From an uncultured cyanobacterium (lineage in GTDB: Bacteria; Cyanobacteriota; Cyanobacteriia; Cyanobacteriales; Nostocaceae): a stretch of 64,000 nucleotides of DNA. Made by a program: the position numbers and the translations under genes. Below the pieces are notes generated by a model. It did not search any database, had not been told where the DNA came from, and was given only the letters and a program-made list of their open reading frames with translations. Positions 43,865 to 53,267 of this stretch are shown here, in pieces. The stretch's first letter is position 1, and each line of letters opens with the position of its first letter. The stretch lies in assembly GCA_903903925.1 (NCBI GenBank), contig CAIVAU010000160.1:1-64000 (forward strand), in the 5' to 3' direction.

Positions 43865-44667
43865 GCGTGTTGATTCTGTGCAACAAAAATCTTCTTCAAT
43901 ATCCTAAAACACCATTAAGTAGGTTGGCGCAAATAAAGCTGACTAGGGAGACAGCGCTATTTTGAGGGTTTACTGACCCAGGCGATCGCGTTACCCGTCC
44001 TTTGTTATTTAACATTTAAAAGGATTTCATCAGTTTTTACAATCCTTAATAGGGCAATGTCTCTTAAAAACGCCCCACAAACAGCACACCACCTGCTATG
44101 AATGTAAGAAACACTCCCAATCGCCAATCCCCGTGTTTCTTAAACCTTAGAGCAGGAACTATCTACAATTCACAACCAATAGCGGTTTGATTGTCATAAT
44201 TGCTAAATTAGAAATAGTCATCTGTCTAATAGTATACTTTCTCCATAATAGTTGTCATATTTCTGACTTTACCATGACTGCCCTAAATAAAATTAATCTA
44301 AAAGTGTTAGCGCCAGTGCTGCAGTGGGAAAACTGAATATACAGCCTTAGCTGGATGATTCAGCCTCAGCTTAGTGAGGTAAATATGAGTAAACGGTTCT
44401 CATGGGGAGGTGAAGCTAGATTTGGCAACTCAGCATCTTTTTTGCAAGACTACAACTGATCAACTGAATTGGGGTGTACCAGAGCAAATGGTAGTCGGCA
44501 TAAGCTATTGAGGCAAACAACCGTGAGGAAACGCTCTTCCATGCAGCACACGCGAATTGTAAACAACCTTCTCGCTCGAAATGCTCTGCTCTTAACTGAC
44601 AAGAGAAAAATCTCTACCTGATCAGATTATTCTTTATCCGACTGCCATTGCAGCAGGAAAGCGGTGC
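43865..44667. other. Long leader or intergenic region before cyaC
   Basis: This 803-bp stretch has a HIP1 site (about 43981) and no known riboswitch that I can match. A short frame at 44385-44459 has a good ribosome site (see separate entry). The last 200 bp are rich in short complementary runs and may be a structured leader, but no consensus is recognised. Confidence 0.3.
44385..44459 (+). CDS. Candidate 24-aa leader peptide
   Basis: GTGAGGT lies 5 bases before ATG 44385. The frame codes MSKRFSWGGEARFGNSASFL and QDYN, then TGA. It lies about 210 bp upstream of cyaC on the same strand. It is not recognised; the only support is the ribosome site and the position. Confidence 0.22.
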   Translation: MSKRFSWGGEARFGNSASFLQDYN

Positions 44668-47600
44668 ATGAAATCTCAAGCAAACAGTAAGCCGAAAATT
44701 TTGGTTGTCGATGACGAACCTGACAATCTTGACTTGCTTTACCGCACCTTTTATCGCGACTACAAAGTCCTCAGGGCAAGTTCAGGTCCAGCTGCACTGG
44801 ATTTGCTAGCACTCGAAGGGGATGTATCGGTCATCATCTCCGATCAGCGGATGCCGATGATGAGCGGTACAGAATTTTTGAGCCTAACAGCTACTCAATA
44901 TCCAGATATCATCCGAATTATTTTAACTGGCTACACTGATGTCGAAGACCTAGTGGAGGCAATCAACGCTGGGAAAGTATTCAAATATGTTACTAAACCG
45001 TGGGAAGCAGAGGAACTCAAAACAGTGGTACGCCAAGCTCTGGATACCCATAATGTCCTGAAAGCCCGCACCCGCGAACTAACCCGCACACTCCGTCAGG
45101 AATCGCTGCTGAACACCGTCACAAATACGATTCGCAGCGCCTTAGACTATCGGCAAATTCTCCAAACAATAGTAGATACCGTTGGTCATATGCTAGAGGT
45201 CGATGTTTGCCTCTTGCGTCCTTTTCAAGATCACAAGTTGGTGGATGAAGGGTTTATTTATCAGAAGACAAGTGAGAATGGGAGAGTGGGAGATCCCTCA
45301 CCCTCTTACCCCCTCATCCCCAGTGGAGACACCGAGTCCCCACTTACCCCCTACGCAAGTTCCTCCTCCTCCGCCCTGCTGGCTCAAACAGTGTGGGAAA
45401 CTCGCGAAGTCCAGGTCATCAACGATGTCACAAGCGACACGCGAATTCAGGGTAATAATCCAGATCTGAACAGTCGTATTGCTGCTTTCGTCACAGCTAA
45501 CATCTGTTCCAGCTTGGTAGTACCACTGATTTGCCGACAGGAACTGATGGCAGTATTAGCACTACACCAGTGCAACCAGCCTCGCTTCTGGGGTGAAGAT
45601 GAGGTGCAACTGGTGATGATGGTGGCAGATCAGGCAGCTCTTGCTTTGTCCCAAGCCTATGCTTATGAACAAGTACGTGCCCTTGCCAAGCGGGAAGCTC
45701 TGATTAATACAATTACCAGTGCCATTCGCTCCAGTCTAGATCCTCAAGATATATTTGCGGCAATCACTCAACAACTCGGACAAGCCTTACAAGTGGATGG
45801 CTGTGTTTTGTCTTTATGGACAGAGGAAGATGAGTTTGTCCAGTGCGTCGGCTTGTATGACGGATCTCAAAACCTAGAAACTGAAAACAAGAGCGCCCAG
45901 CACCTTAGCGATCTCACTCTACCCCAGTCTGTGTCACCAATTCATGAAAATCCGATTTTAAAGGAAATATTGGAAACACAGATGCCTGTGGAAATCACGG
46001 ACATGAATCAGGCTTCCTTAGAAGTTAAGGGGTTTGATTTACCTTTAAAAATGCCAGCGCGATCGCTCATGATAGTCCCCTTGCTAGCTGATGGCAAAAT
46101 TATAGGTAGCATTACCCTGCGTGAAGGAAGCTGTGCACGTCAGTGGCTCCCATCTGAGATCGAGTTAGCTCAAGCAGTCGCATCTCAAGCAGCGATCGCC
46201 GTGCAGCAGTCCCACCTTTACCAAAAAACCCGCGAGCAAGCTGAGCGCTTACTAGAATTAGATAAACAAAAAACTGAATTTTTCCAAAATATCTCCCATG
46301 AGTTCCGTACTCCCATAACCTTAATTCAAGGCCCTTTAGAGTCGGCAGTCACGACAAAAGAAGGGTTGTCCTATGCCCAATCGATGATTGCTCTCCGTAA
46401 CTCCCGTCGTCTGCTACGACTGGTCAATCAATTACTGGATTTGCAGCGCTTAGATGCTGGCAAGATGCAGCCTAGTTTTCGGCTATGCGACTTAGTAGAA
46501 TTTGTGAGCCAAATTGTTGAGTCGTTTCGTCCCTACTGTGACAGAAAGGGACTGGATCTAGTCACCCAAATGGCTGAATGTCCTTCGGTGTACTTGGATA
46601 TGGAAAAATTCGATAAGGTGGTTTACAACCTCTTGTCGAATGCGATGAAGTTTACGGACGTAGGCGGTAGTATTAGTGTCACTGTGCAACCAGTAGGTGG
46701 TAATTGTATCCTTCAAGTCAAAGACACAGGAATTGGCATTGTTAAGGAACAACTTACCCATCTATTTGAACGCTTTCGCCAAGCTGAAGGTTCGGAAAAC
46801 CGCTCCTATGAAGGTAGTGGTTTGGGTTTAGCTTTAGTCAAAGAGTTAGTAGAGCTTCACGGCGGTAGAGTCACCGTAGAATCAGTTTACGGTGAAGGGA
46901 CTACTTTCACTGTCTGGCTTGTCAGCGGAACCGCCCACTTACCGCCGAAGCAAATACTAGAGGCCAAGAGTGAACTAAACATCAGTCGTGCTAGCGTGGA
47001 ATTAGCCGATTTAGAATTGTTAGAAGCTGAAGCAGAGGAAACTAGTGAAAATAGTGATATTCTCATAAATCACACCCTCACAGCCTCAGAGTCTCACACC
47101 CCCATCCTGGTTGTAGACGACAATCCAGATCTACGAGCTTATGTGTCTGGGATTCTACGTGGTAACGGCTATCAAGTGCAGACGGCTCGTAACGGTTTAG
47201 AAGGTTTCGAGATCGCTAAAGAAATGGTACCCAGCTTAATTGTCAGCGATTTGATGATGCCTTTGGTCTCAGGACTAGAGATGATTCGCTCAATTCGCAA
47301 TGAAGATAAGTTGAAAGGAACACCAATCATTTTGCTGACAGCGAAAGTTGATGAAGAAGCTCGCATTGAAGGTACAGAACGTGGCGCAGATGCTTATCTT
47401 GCTAAACCATTTAATGACCGGGAACTTCTAGCAGAGGTACGCAATCTCTTAGCCTTGAAAGAAAACGAACGGCGGGTTGTGGAGTTAAATACTTATTTAA
47501 CAGAGTCTGTACTCAAGCGATTTTTGCCACCTGCTTTGGTGCAAAAAGCCGCAGTAGGAGATTTAGTCTTGGATTTGCGACCAGAACCACGCTTAATTAC

Positions 47601-48165
47601 AGTCTTATTTAGTGACATTGTCGGTTTTACCCAACTGGCAAATACCCTGAGATCCCGGCGAGTCGCAGAGTTACTGAATCAATACTTAGAAGAAATGACA
47701 CGAGCAGTGTTCGATAATGGTGGCACAGTCGATAAGTTCATGGGAGATGCGATCTTAGCCCTGTTTGGAGCGCCAGAAGAACTAACCCCTAATGAACAGG
47801 TTCGACGCGCCATTGGTACAGCAAGAGGTATGCTGCGATCGCTTGAGCTGTTGAACCAACGCTGGAAAAAGCAAGGTCTATTTGATACTGAGCAAAGCAC
47901 CGGCGTACAGTTTCGCTGTGGTATTCACCAAGGTACAGCAGTTGTAGGCATGTTTGGCGGTGCCGAACGAGCCGACTACACAGCCATTGGACCTAGTGTG
48001 AATATTGCAGCCCGGTTGCAACAAGCCGCTTCCCCAGGCACTATACTTGTTTCTGCTGCCGTAGCAGATTATTTACAAGAACATGAAATTATTAAACGTA
48101 GTCCCCTAGAACTTAAAGGGGTAGATGAAACAGTTCTTACCTTCTCTGTTACCTCAGGGACTTAG
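44668..48165 (+). CDS. cyaC: Adenylate cyclase CyaC: REC-GAF-GAF-HisKA-HATPase-REC-cyclase
   Basis: The 1165-residue cytoplasmic protein has receiver 1 (8-125, Asp in VIISDQRMPMMSG), two GAF domains (about 165-330 and 345-515), HisKA (H box FFQNISHEFRTPITLIQ, about 540), HATPase (VVYNLLSNAMKFTDVGG, VKDTGIGI, EGSGLGLALVKEL), receiver 2 (LIVSDLMMPLVSGLEM, about 815-930) and a class III cyclase (about 975-1165). Cyclase metal sites are LFSDIVGFTQLAN and KFMGDAILALFGAP; the Lys there and ADYTAIGPSVNIAAR point to ATP as substrate. Order and length match CyaC of Anabaena and Spirulina. It would couple phosphorelay and GAF sensing to cAMP. Confidence 0.95.
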   Translation: MKSQANSKPKILVVDDEPDNLDLLYRTFYRDYKVLRASSGPAALDLLALEGDVSVIISDQRMPMMSGTEFLSLTATQYPDIIRIILTGYTDVEDLVEAINAGKVFKYVTKPWEAEELKTVVRQALDTHNVLKARTRELTRTLRQESLLNTVTNTIRSALDYRQILQTIVDTVGHMLEVDVCLLRPFQDHKLVDEGFIYQKTSENGRVGDPSPSYPLIPSGDTESPLTPYASSSSSALLAQTVWETREVQVINDVTSDTRIQGNNPDLNSRIAAFVTANICSSLVVPLICRQELMAVLALHQCNQPRFWGEDEVQLVMMVADQAALALSQAYAYEQVRALAKREALINTITSAIRSSLDPQDIFAAITQQLGQALQVDGCVLSLWTEEDEFVQCVGLYDGSQNLETENKSAQHLSDLTLPQSVSPIHENPILKEILETQMPVEITDMNQASLEVKGFDLPLKMPARSLMIVPLLADGKIIGSITLREGSCARQWLPSEIELAQAVASQAAIAVQQSHLYQKTREQAERLLELDKQKTEFFQNISHEFRTPITLIQGPLESAVTTKEGLSYAQSMIALRNSRRLLRLVNQLLDLQRLDAGKMQPSFRLCDLVEFVSQIVESFRPYCDRKGLDLVTQMAECPSVYLDMEKFDKVVYNLLSNAMKFTDVGGSISVTVQPVGGNCILQVKDTGIGIVKEQLTHLFERFRQAEGSENRSYEGSGLGLALVKELVELHGGRVTVESVYGEGTTFTVWLVSGTAHLPPKQILEAKSELNISRASVELADLELLEAEAEETSENSDILINHTLTASESHTPILVVDDNPDLRAYVSGILRGNGYQVQTARNGLEGFEIAKEMVPSLIVSDLMMPLVSGLEMIRSIRNEDKLKGTPIILLTAKVDEEARIEGTERGADAYLAKPFNDRELLAEVRNLLALKENERRVVELNTYLTESVLKRFLPPALVQKAAVGDLVLDLRPEPRLITVLFSDIVGFTQLANTLRSRRVAELLNQYLEEMTRAVFDNGGTVDKFMGDAILALFGAPEELTPNEQVRRAIGTARGMLRSLELLNQRWKKQGLFDTEQSTGVQFRCGIHQGTAVVGMFGGAERADYTAIGPSVNIAARLQQAASPGTILVSAAVADYLQEHEIIKRSPLELKGVDETVLTFSVTSGT

Positions 48166-48171
48166 GAATGG

Positions 48172-48246
48172 GGGAGGGAGTTAGGAGTTAGGAGTTAGGA
48201 AGACAACCAACAACTAATGACCAATGACTAATGACTAATGACTAAC
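48172..48246. repeat. STRR: GGAGTTA and ATGACTA heptamers
   Basis: Between cyaC and the TonB-like gene are AGTTAGG units followed by CTAATGA units in tandem. No other feature in the gap. Confidence 0.7.
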
Positions 48247-48253
48247 AAAATGT

Positions 48254-49372
48254 ATGACACAATTGGTTACAGACAATAAGACATGGAGGCGACACACCGA
48301 TCCACCAGGTTTGTGGGTTATTGTCATGATGGGTTCAGTTGTTCTGCACTTATTGCTGTTCTGGCTGATACGCTCATCTGAGTTCGCAAGATCGCAGCAG
48401 CAATCTTCAGATGCTGTCCCAATTGAATTTATTGAGACTACTCCAAAAGCACGAGCAAAAACTAGACCACATTCAACAGCAAAACTAGTTTCACCAAATC
48501 GACAATCTACACATCGACAATCTGTCTCAACTCGTTTACCAAAGCGAGTTACACAACAGAGTTTTACAGCAAAAACTTCTTCTAGCACTAAAGATAGCAA
48601 CACAATTGCTTTTCCTAACACTAAAGAACCGAGTGCTTTGTACTCAAAGACTCAAGTTGTACCCGAAAAACCTTTGAAAAAACTGACTGGCGTACAAAAA
48701 ACAGTATTACCGAAGACCAAATCTAGGATAAAGCCTGAACCCCTTAAACCAGAGCCAACGCGGGAGATTGCTGACAACACAGAGCAAAATTTTACACGCT
48801 CACCAGATACTCATTTCTCTAACAATTCACGGCCAACACTACCGCCAATAAACTCAGTCAGTAAAGATTTAAGCAGATCGGACGACCAAGACCTCGCACC
48901 GAGACCTCCCAATACTCCAGAATCCACATCATCTCGACAACGCAATTTATCTAGTGGTGATACTAAGGTAGGCTCCGAAACACCGTTAAGTCAAGGAGGA
49001 GGAATAGCACTTGCAACTTTGACAGTAGAACCAGGTGGAATAAAACACGATATCCCTGACAACCCAGCCAGAGTTAAACCATCTCAAGCTCAAATACTGT
49101 GGAAATGTCCGGCACTGGAGACAGAATCTAATTCTAAGCTTCCAAATTTCCGAGTTTATTTCCATATTAATAATAAGCTTGGTAAAGTTGACTGGGTAAA
49201 AATCTATCCAGATGATTTAGCCAATCTATCACTAGAACAACAAAAGCAATACACAAAATGTGCTGACGACAATCTTTTAGGTCGGGAATTATTTACTCAA
49301 GCAACCAACAAGGGTATAGCACCACCCGGCACTGAACAAAGTTTACGCATTATAATAAAGCAGCATCCTTAG
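48254..49372 (+). CDS. TonB-like / energy-transducer-type protein, Pro-rich
   Basis: The 372-residue protein has one N-terminal membrane helix (about 19-41, LWVIVMMGSVVLHLLLFWLI), as in TonB, whose Ser-X3-His motif may correspond to SVVLH. A long, charged, Ser/Thr/Pro/Lys-rich periplasmic linker follows (45-260). The C-terminal globular part of about 100 residues starts at ILWKCPALETES and resembles the TonB C-terminal fold only loosely. It may link the inner membrane to outer-membrane receptors. No ExbBD genes are adjacent. Confidence 0.6.
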   Translation: MTQLVTDNKTWRRHTDPPGLWVIVMMGSVVLHLLLFWLIRSSEFARSQQQSSDAVPIEFIETTPKARAKTRPHSTAKLVSPNRQSTHRQSVSTRLPKRVTQQSFTAKTSSSTKDSNTIAFPNTKEPSALYSKTQVVPEKPLKKLTGVQKTVLPKTKSRIKPEPLKPEPTREIADNTEQNFTRSPDTHFSNNSRPTLPPINSVSKDLSRSDDQDLAPRPPNTPESTSSRQRNLSSGDTKVGSETPLSQGGGIALATLTVEPGGIKHDIPDNPARVKPSQAQILWKCPALETESNSKLPNFRVYFHINNKLGKVDWVKIYPDDLANLSLEQQKQYTKCADDNLLGRELFTQATNKGIAPPGTEQSLRIIIKQHP

Positions 49373-49419
49373 CTTGATTTTTTTTGTAAGCTGTGTTATT
49401 GTGTTTCTAGTGCGGATTT

Positions 49420-49490
49420 GCGGGCGTAGTTTAGTGGTAAAACTCCAGCCTTCCAAGCTGATCATGCGGGTTCGATTCCCGCCGCCCGCT
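49420..49490 (+). tRNA. trnG-UCC: tRNA-Gly (UCC)
   Basis: The acceptor stem GCGGGCG pairs with CGCCCGC. D arm GTTTAGTGGTAAAAC; anticodon arm CCAGC-CTTCCAA-GCTGA with anticodon TCC; T arm CGGGTTCGATTCCCG. The discriminator is T, and CCA is not encoded. The sequence fits a class I tRNA without intron. Confidence 0.96.
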
Positions 49491-49645
49491 TTGAACAGAA
49501 AGAAGTCAGAAGTCAGGATTTACCCTGGCTGTTCTGTGCGATCACCGGATAGCCCAGCGTTAGCGAGGGACGAGCTTCTCGCTACTGTTACCAGGATTTC
49601 AACGCTTCTTCTAGGTTAGGTGTCTAGTCCATTGTAACCACGTAT

Positions 49646-50422
49646 TTAAACTTCGTCCGGGTTGATACCAAGAGCCCGCAGTCGTTCTGCCAGTCGTTCT
49701 GCTCGTTGGCGTTCAATTTCTCTCCCTTCTGCGCCGGTGGGAATGACTCGACCTTCGCGATCGCACCACCGCAACCACAACCGCGTGACTTCTTCTTCAA
49801 ATTGTCCTTCCCACAACGTCAAACCAATGCTCGCTGCATTCAGCCAAACCGACTGCCCGAGTTCGCGAATGCCAGGAGGTGCAGTCAGTTCAGGGTAGCC
49901 GTCCGGTGAAATCGACCAGACCCGCAGCAATGCCCCATCCATCTGATCCGCGCCCTGAATCTGCCTCAGGGGGTCAAAGACAACGTAGTAGCGTACCCCA
50001 ATTTGGGCGTAAAGTTCCTTCTTAGCCATCGTCTTGCCTTTCAACCGCGATTTCTTGCTCAGCAGCAACTCGTCGCCTTCAAGGTTCGACACAATTTCGA
50101 TGCAAACTTCTGGCAGCTTGCCAAATTCCCACACAAAGTAGGAGCGATTTTGGCGTTGGGAAAAGTCATCAGGACGCTGCACTCCTAAGCTCAGCCAGAC
50201 ATCAGGTACAATTGGATCGCCTTTGAGCTTATAGAACAATCCCACATTTGCCGCTGCCAGGAAGGGCATCGGTATTGCCTTGGAACTGTAGAGTGGTTCC
50301 ACCAATAACCGTTGCTGCTCTTCGGATTGAAAGTTATCCACTGGGATATCGTCCTCAATCACCAAATGGCTAATATCAAGCTGGGTGACGATTTCTTCAT
50401 TGTTGAGAAGTTGTCCAGTCAT
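49646..50422 (-). CDS. Uma2 family (DUF820) protein, long form
   Basis: The 258-residue protein has the Uma2 core: MPFLAAANVGLFYKLKGDPI, VPDVWLSLGV (Asp), FVWEFGKLPEVCIEIVSNLE (E-x-x region), AQIGVRYYVVFDPLRQI and LTLWEGQFEEE. The C-terminal 35 residues are a charged helix (REIERQRAERLAERLRALGI), probably a coiled-coil tail. Unlike the two relics at 18.7 and 22.1 kb it is intact. Function of the family is unproven. Confidence 0.88.
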   Translation of the reverse strand: MTGQLLNNEEIVTQLDISHLVIEDDIPVDNFQSEEQQRLLVEPLYSSKAIPMPFLAAANVGLFYKLKGDPIVPDVWLSLGVQRPDDFSQRQNRSYFVWEFGKLPEVCIEIVSNLEGDELLLSKKSRLKGKTMAKKELYAQIGVRYYVVFDPLRQIQGADQMDGALLRVWSISPDGYPELTAPPGIRELGQSVWLNAASIGLTLWEGQFEEEVTRLWLRWCDREGRVIPTGAEGREIERQRAERLAERLRALGINPDEV

Positions 50423-50452
50423 GGGCAGTAACCAAAGCTGATTGCTTTATTA

Positions 50453-51259
50453 TCATCCAAATTTCCCACTAACGTATTCCTTAGTAGCTTCCTGCTGAGG
50501 ATCTTGGAAAATTCTCTCTGTGCGATCGTACTCGACTAAGTATCCGGATCGACCTGCTTCTTCTGTGGTCTGGACGTTAAAAAAGGCAGTCATATCGGAC
50601 ACCCGTGATGCTTGTTGCATATTGTGAGTGACGATTAAGATTGTGTACTGTTCTTTTAATTCGTGCAACAGGTCTTCAACCCGGAGAGTGGAAATCGGGT
50701 CAAGGGCGGAGCAAGGTTCATCCATTAAAATAACGTCAGGTTGGGTGGCGATCGCACGTGCAATACACAAACGTTGCTGTTGTCCACCAGAGAGAGACAA
50801 ACCGCTTTGCCGCAGTTTATCTTTCGCTTCATCCCACAAAGCAGCTTGTCTGAGCGATCGCTCTACCAACTCCTCCATATCACCTTTGTAGCCATTGAGT
50901 CTTGGCCCAAAAGCAACATTTTCATAAATTGATTTAGGAAATGGATTTGGTCTTTGAAAAACCATCCCAATCCGACGGCGCACTTCTACAGGGTCAACGG
51001 TGGGTGCATAGAGGTTTTCATCATAATAATAAACTTTACCTTCGGCACGAAATGATTCAATCAGGTCGTTGAGACGGTTATAACACCGCAGTAAGGTACT
51101 TTTACCACAGCCAGAGGGCCCAATAAAGGCTGTTACCCGATTTTTTGGGATATTTAGCCAAATATCACGTAATGCCAAAAATTTACCGTAGTAAACGTTT
51201 AGACCTTCTGTTCGTAAAACCGTATCGGTTTGATTAGTATCTTCAATGTGAGTCGTCAT
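50453..51259 (-). CDS. pstB: Phosphate ABC transporter ATP-binding protein
   Basis: The 268-residue ATPase has Walker [21 protein letters not shown] (PstB-type NRLND), Q loop [17 protein letters not shown], signature [16 protein letters not shown], Walker [15 protein letters not shown] loop VTHN, and the C-terminal [20 protein letters not shown]. It drives high-affinity phosphate import with PstSCA. It is the last gene of the operon; gap to pstA 39 bp. Confidence 0.97.
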   Translation of the reverse strand: MTTHIEDTNQTDTVLRTEGLNVYYGKFLALRDIWLNIPKNRVTAFIGPSGCGKSTLLRCYNRLNDLIESFRAEGKVYYYDENLYAPTVDPVEVRRRIGMVFQRPNPFPKSIYENVAFGPRLNGYKGDMEELVERSLRQAALWDEAKDKLRQSGLSLSGGQQQRLCIARAIATQPDVILMDEPCSALDPISTLRVEDLLHELKEQYTILIVTHNMQQASRVSDMTAFFNVQTTEEAGRSGYLVEYDRTERIFQDPQQEATKEYVSGKFG

Positions 51260-51298
51260 AAATTGTTATGTTGAATGTTATCGTTTCAAATTTTTTTC

Positions 51299-52192
51299 TT
51301 AATAAGCCTTACGACTAGTTGCCCAACGAGCGACGACACTAGTTAGTAGAACGAGAAACACCAAAATTAGAGACGCCGCCCAAGCCAGTGACTGTTGGTT
51401 TTTAAACGGAGAAGTTGCAAAGTTGTAAACTAAAACCGCAAGGGAAGCAGTGGGTGCGAATAGGGTATTAGTCCAGTTCTGGGAGAATAGAGCCGTAAAA
51501 AGTAGAGGTGCTGTTTCTCCAGATGCACGGGCGATCGCTAAAGTTGTTCCAGTGACAATTGCTGGTAAGGCTGCTGGCAAAACCACCTGTGCAACTGTTT
51601 GAAAGTTAGTTGCCCCTAGCCCCACAGAGGCTTGTCGCAAATCTTGTGAGACTAATTGCAAGGCTTCGTCAGTGGTTCGGACAATAATCGGCAACATCAA
51701 AATTGATAGTGCGGCTCCCCCAGCTAGAGCTGAGTATGTATGTGTTGTAGCGACTACAATACCGTAAGCAAAGACCCCAGCAATGATCGAGGGCACCCCG
51801 CTGAGAACGTTAGTCGCAAAGCGAATTCCCCGTGATAAACTACCAGAGCTAAATTCCGTTAAATAAATTGCAGCTAACACTCCCACAGGAATGCTAATAA
51901 CAGCACCTAGTCCTACCATGATCACAGTTCCAATGATCGCATTGGCAAAGCCTCCTCCTTTTACTAAAGGCGGCGGTGGCAATTCAGTAAACAGATTTAG
52001 GCTAAGGCTGCTGAAACCTTGAAGGATGACGTAGGAAAGAACTGCCAATAAAGGCAAAAGAGCCAATATTCCGCAGACAAAAGCCAAAATTGTCATCGCC
52101 GTGCTAAACAGCGTCCGGGGAGACGTAGAAGAGCGATTCAAACTGCCACGTACAAATCCAGTAGAGGGCTGGTCTGGAGAAGCATTCGTCAT
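51299..52192 (-). CDS. pstA: Phosphate ABC transporter permease
   Basis: The 297-residue permease has six membrane helices. The coupling loop is DEALQLVSQDLRQASVGLGA, followed by VVLPAALPAIVTGTTLAIAR and ASGETAPLLFTALFS, the PstA-specific region. There are 22 bp to pstC. It forms the channel with PstC. Confidence 0.96.
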   Translation of the reverse strand: MTNASPDQPSTGFVRGSLNRSSTSPRTLFSTAMTILAFVCGILALLPLLAVLSYVILQGFSSLSLNLFTELPPPPLVKGGGFANAIIGTVIMVGLGAVISIPVGVLAAIYLTEFSSGSLSRGIRFATNVLSGVPSIIAGVFAYGIVVATTHTYSALAGGAALSILMLPIIVRTTDEALQLVSQDLRQASVGLGATNFQTVAQVVLPAALPAIVTGTTLAIARASGETAPLLFTALFSQNWTNTLFAPTASLAVLVYNFATSPFKNQQSLAWAASLILVFLVLLTSVVARWATSRKAY

Positions 52193-52214
52193 AATTGAAA
52201 CACCAAAATTTTAT

Positions 52215-53168
52215 TTACAGTCGCTTCACTCGCAGAACGATTAACTCTGCCAAAACGTTCACTATCAGAGTTAAAACAAACAGCACTAAAGCTGAGTACA
52301 TCAAAGCACTGACTTGCAAACCACTCGCTTCTGAGAATTGACTTGCTAATAGAGAGGCGATCGTATTGGAAGGTGCAAATATCGAAATACTAATGTGGTT
52401 GGAATTACCAATCAACATCGTTACAGCCATTGTTTCTCCCATTGCCCGACCAAGGGCAAGCATGACAGCACTTACAATGCCAGAAAAGGCAGATGGGATG
52501 AGAACTTGAAAAATTGTTTCCCACCGAGTTGCTCCCAATCCAAAAGCTGCTTGACGTAAACTAGGTGGTACAGAGATCAAAGCATCGCGGGAGATGGCTG
52601 TGATAATTGGCAAAGTCATAATTGCTAAGATGATCCCTGCCGGAAACAACCCTGGTCCTGTGGGAGGGGTGTTAAAAATCGGCAGCCTGCCCAAATAAGC
52701 ATTAAGCCATTGTCCCACCGGTGTGATCAAGGGAATCAAAACAAAAATCCCCCAGACTCCGTACACAACGCTAGGAATGGCTGCTAACAGTTCTATCAAA
52801 AAAACCAGTACCATCTGCACAGATTTTGGTAGCAAATTTTCGCTTAGCAAAAGAGCAGTGCCAACGCCAATTGGTACTGCTATTAACAGACCAATCAAAG
52901 CACTTACTAAAGTCCCATAAACTTGCGGTAGTACGCCGTAATCATTATCTACCGGGTTCCAAGCACTTGTTATTAAAAAGCTAGGACCAAATTTTAAAAT
53001 GGCTGGCCCTGCTTGAACGGCAACTTGAATCGCTATCCATAATAAGATGCCAGCGACGGAGAGTGCAAAAATCCGAGTCAGCAGAATAAAGCCACGATCA
53101 AGTGACTTTTCTGTTGGAGTGAGAGGTCTAACAATTATTGGTAGATGATTCTGGGCTTGGGTACTCAT
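52215..53168 (-). CDS. pstC: Phosphate ABC transporter permease
   Basis: The 317-residue permease has six helices. Diagnostic parts are SAWNPVDNDYGVLPQVYGTL, LLAAIPSVVYGVWGIFVLIP, SVPPSLRQAAFGLGATRWET and LGRAMGETMAVTMLIGN, all PstC-type. Upstream, 99 bp from pstS, a GTCATTGGTCATTAGTCA repeat lies between the two genes. Confidence 0.96.
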   Translation of the reverse strand: MSTQAQNHLPIIVRPLTPTEKSLDRGFILLTRIFALSVAGILLWIAIQVAVQAGPAILKFGPSFLITSAWNPVDNDYGVLPQVYGTLVSALIGLLIAVPIGVGTALLLSENLLPKSVQMVLVFLIELLAAIPSVVYGVWGIFVLIPLITPVGQWLNAYLGRLPIFNTPPTGPGLFPAGIILAIMTLPIITAISRDALISVPPSLRQAAFGLGATRWETIFQVLIPSAFSGIVSAVMLALGRAMGETMAVTMLIGNSNHISISIFAPSNTIASLLASQFSEASGLQVSALMYSALVLFVLTLIVNVLAELIVLRVKRL

Positions 53169-53267
53169 GAATGACTTTACTCATCAACGGTCAAAAAAGT
53201 GGGAGCGAACCAAAATATGAGTCATTGGTCATTAGTCAGTGTAAAAAATAACTAACAACTCGCGATA

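Noticed and set aside
43865..44667. c-di-GMP or other known riboswitch before cyaC
   Set aside because: None of the conserved core strings of the riboswitch classes I know could be aligned.
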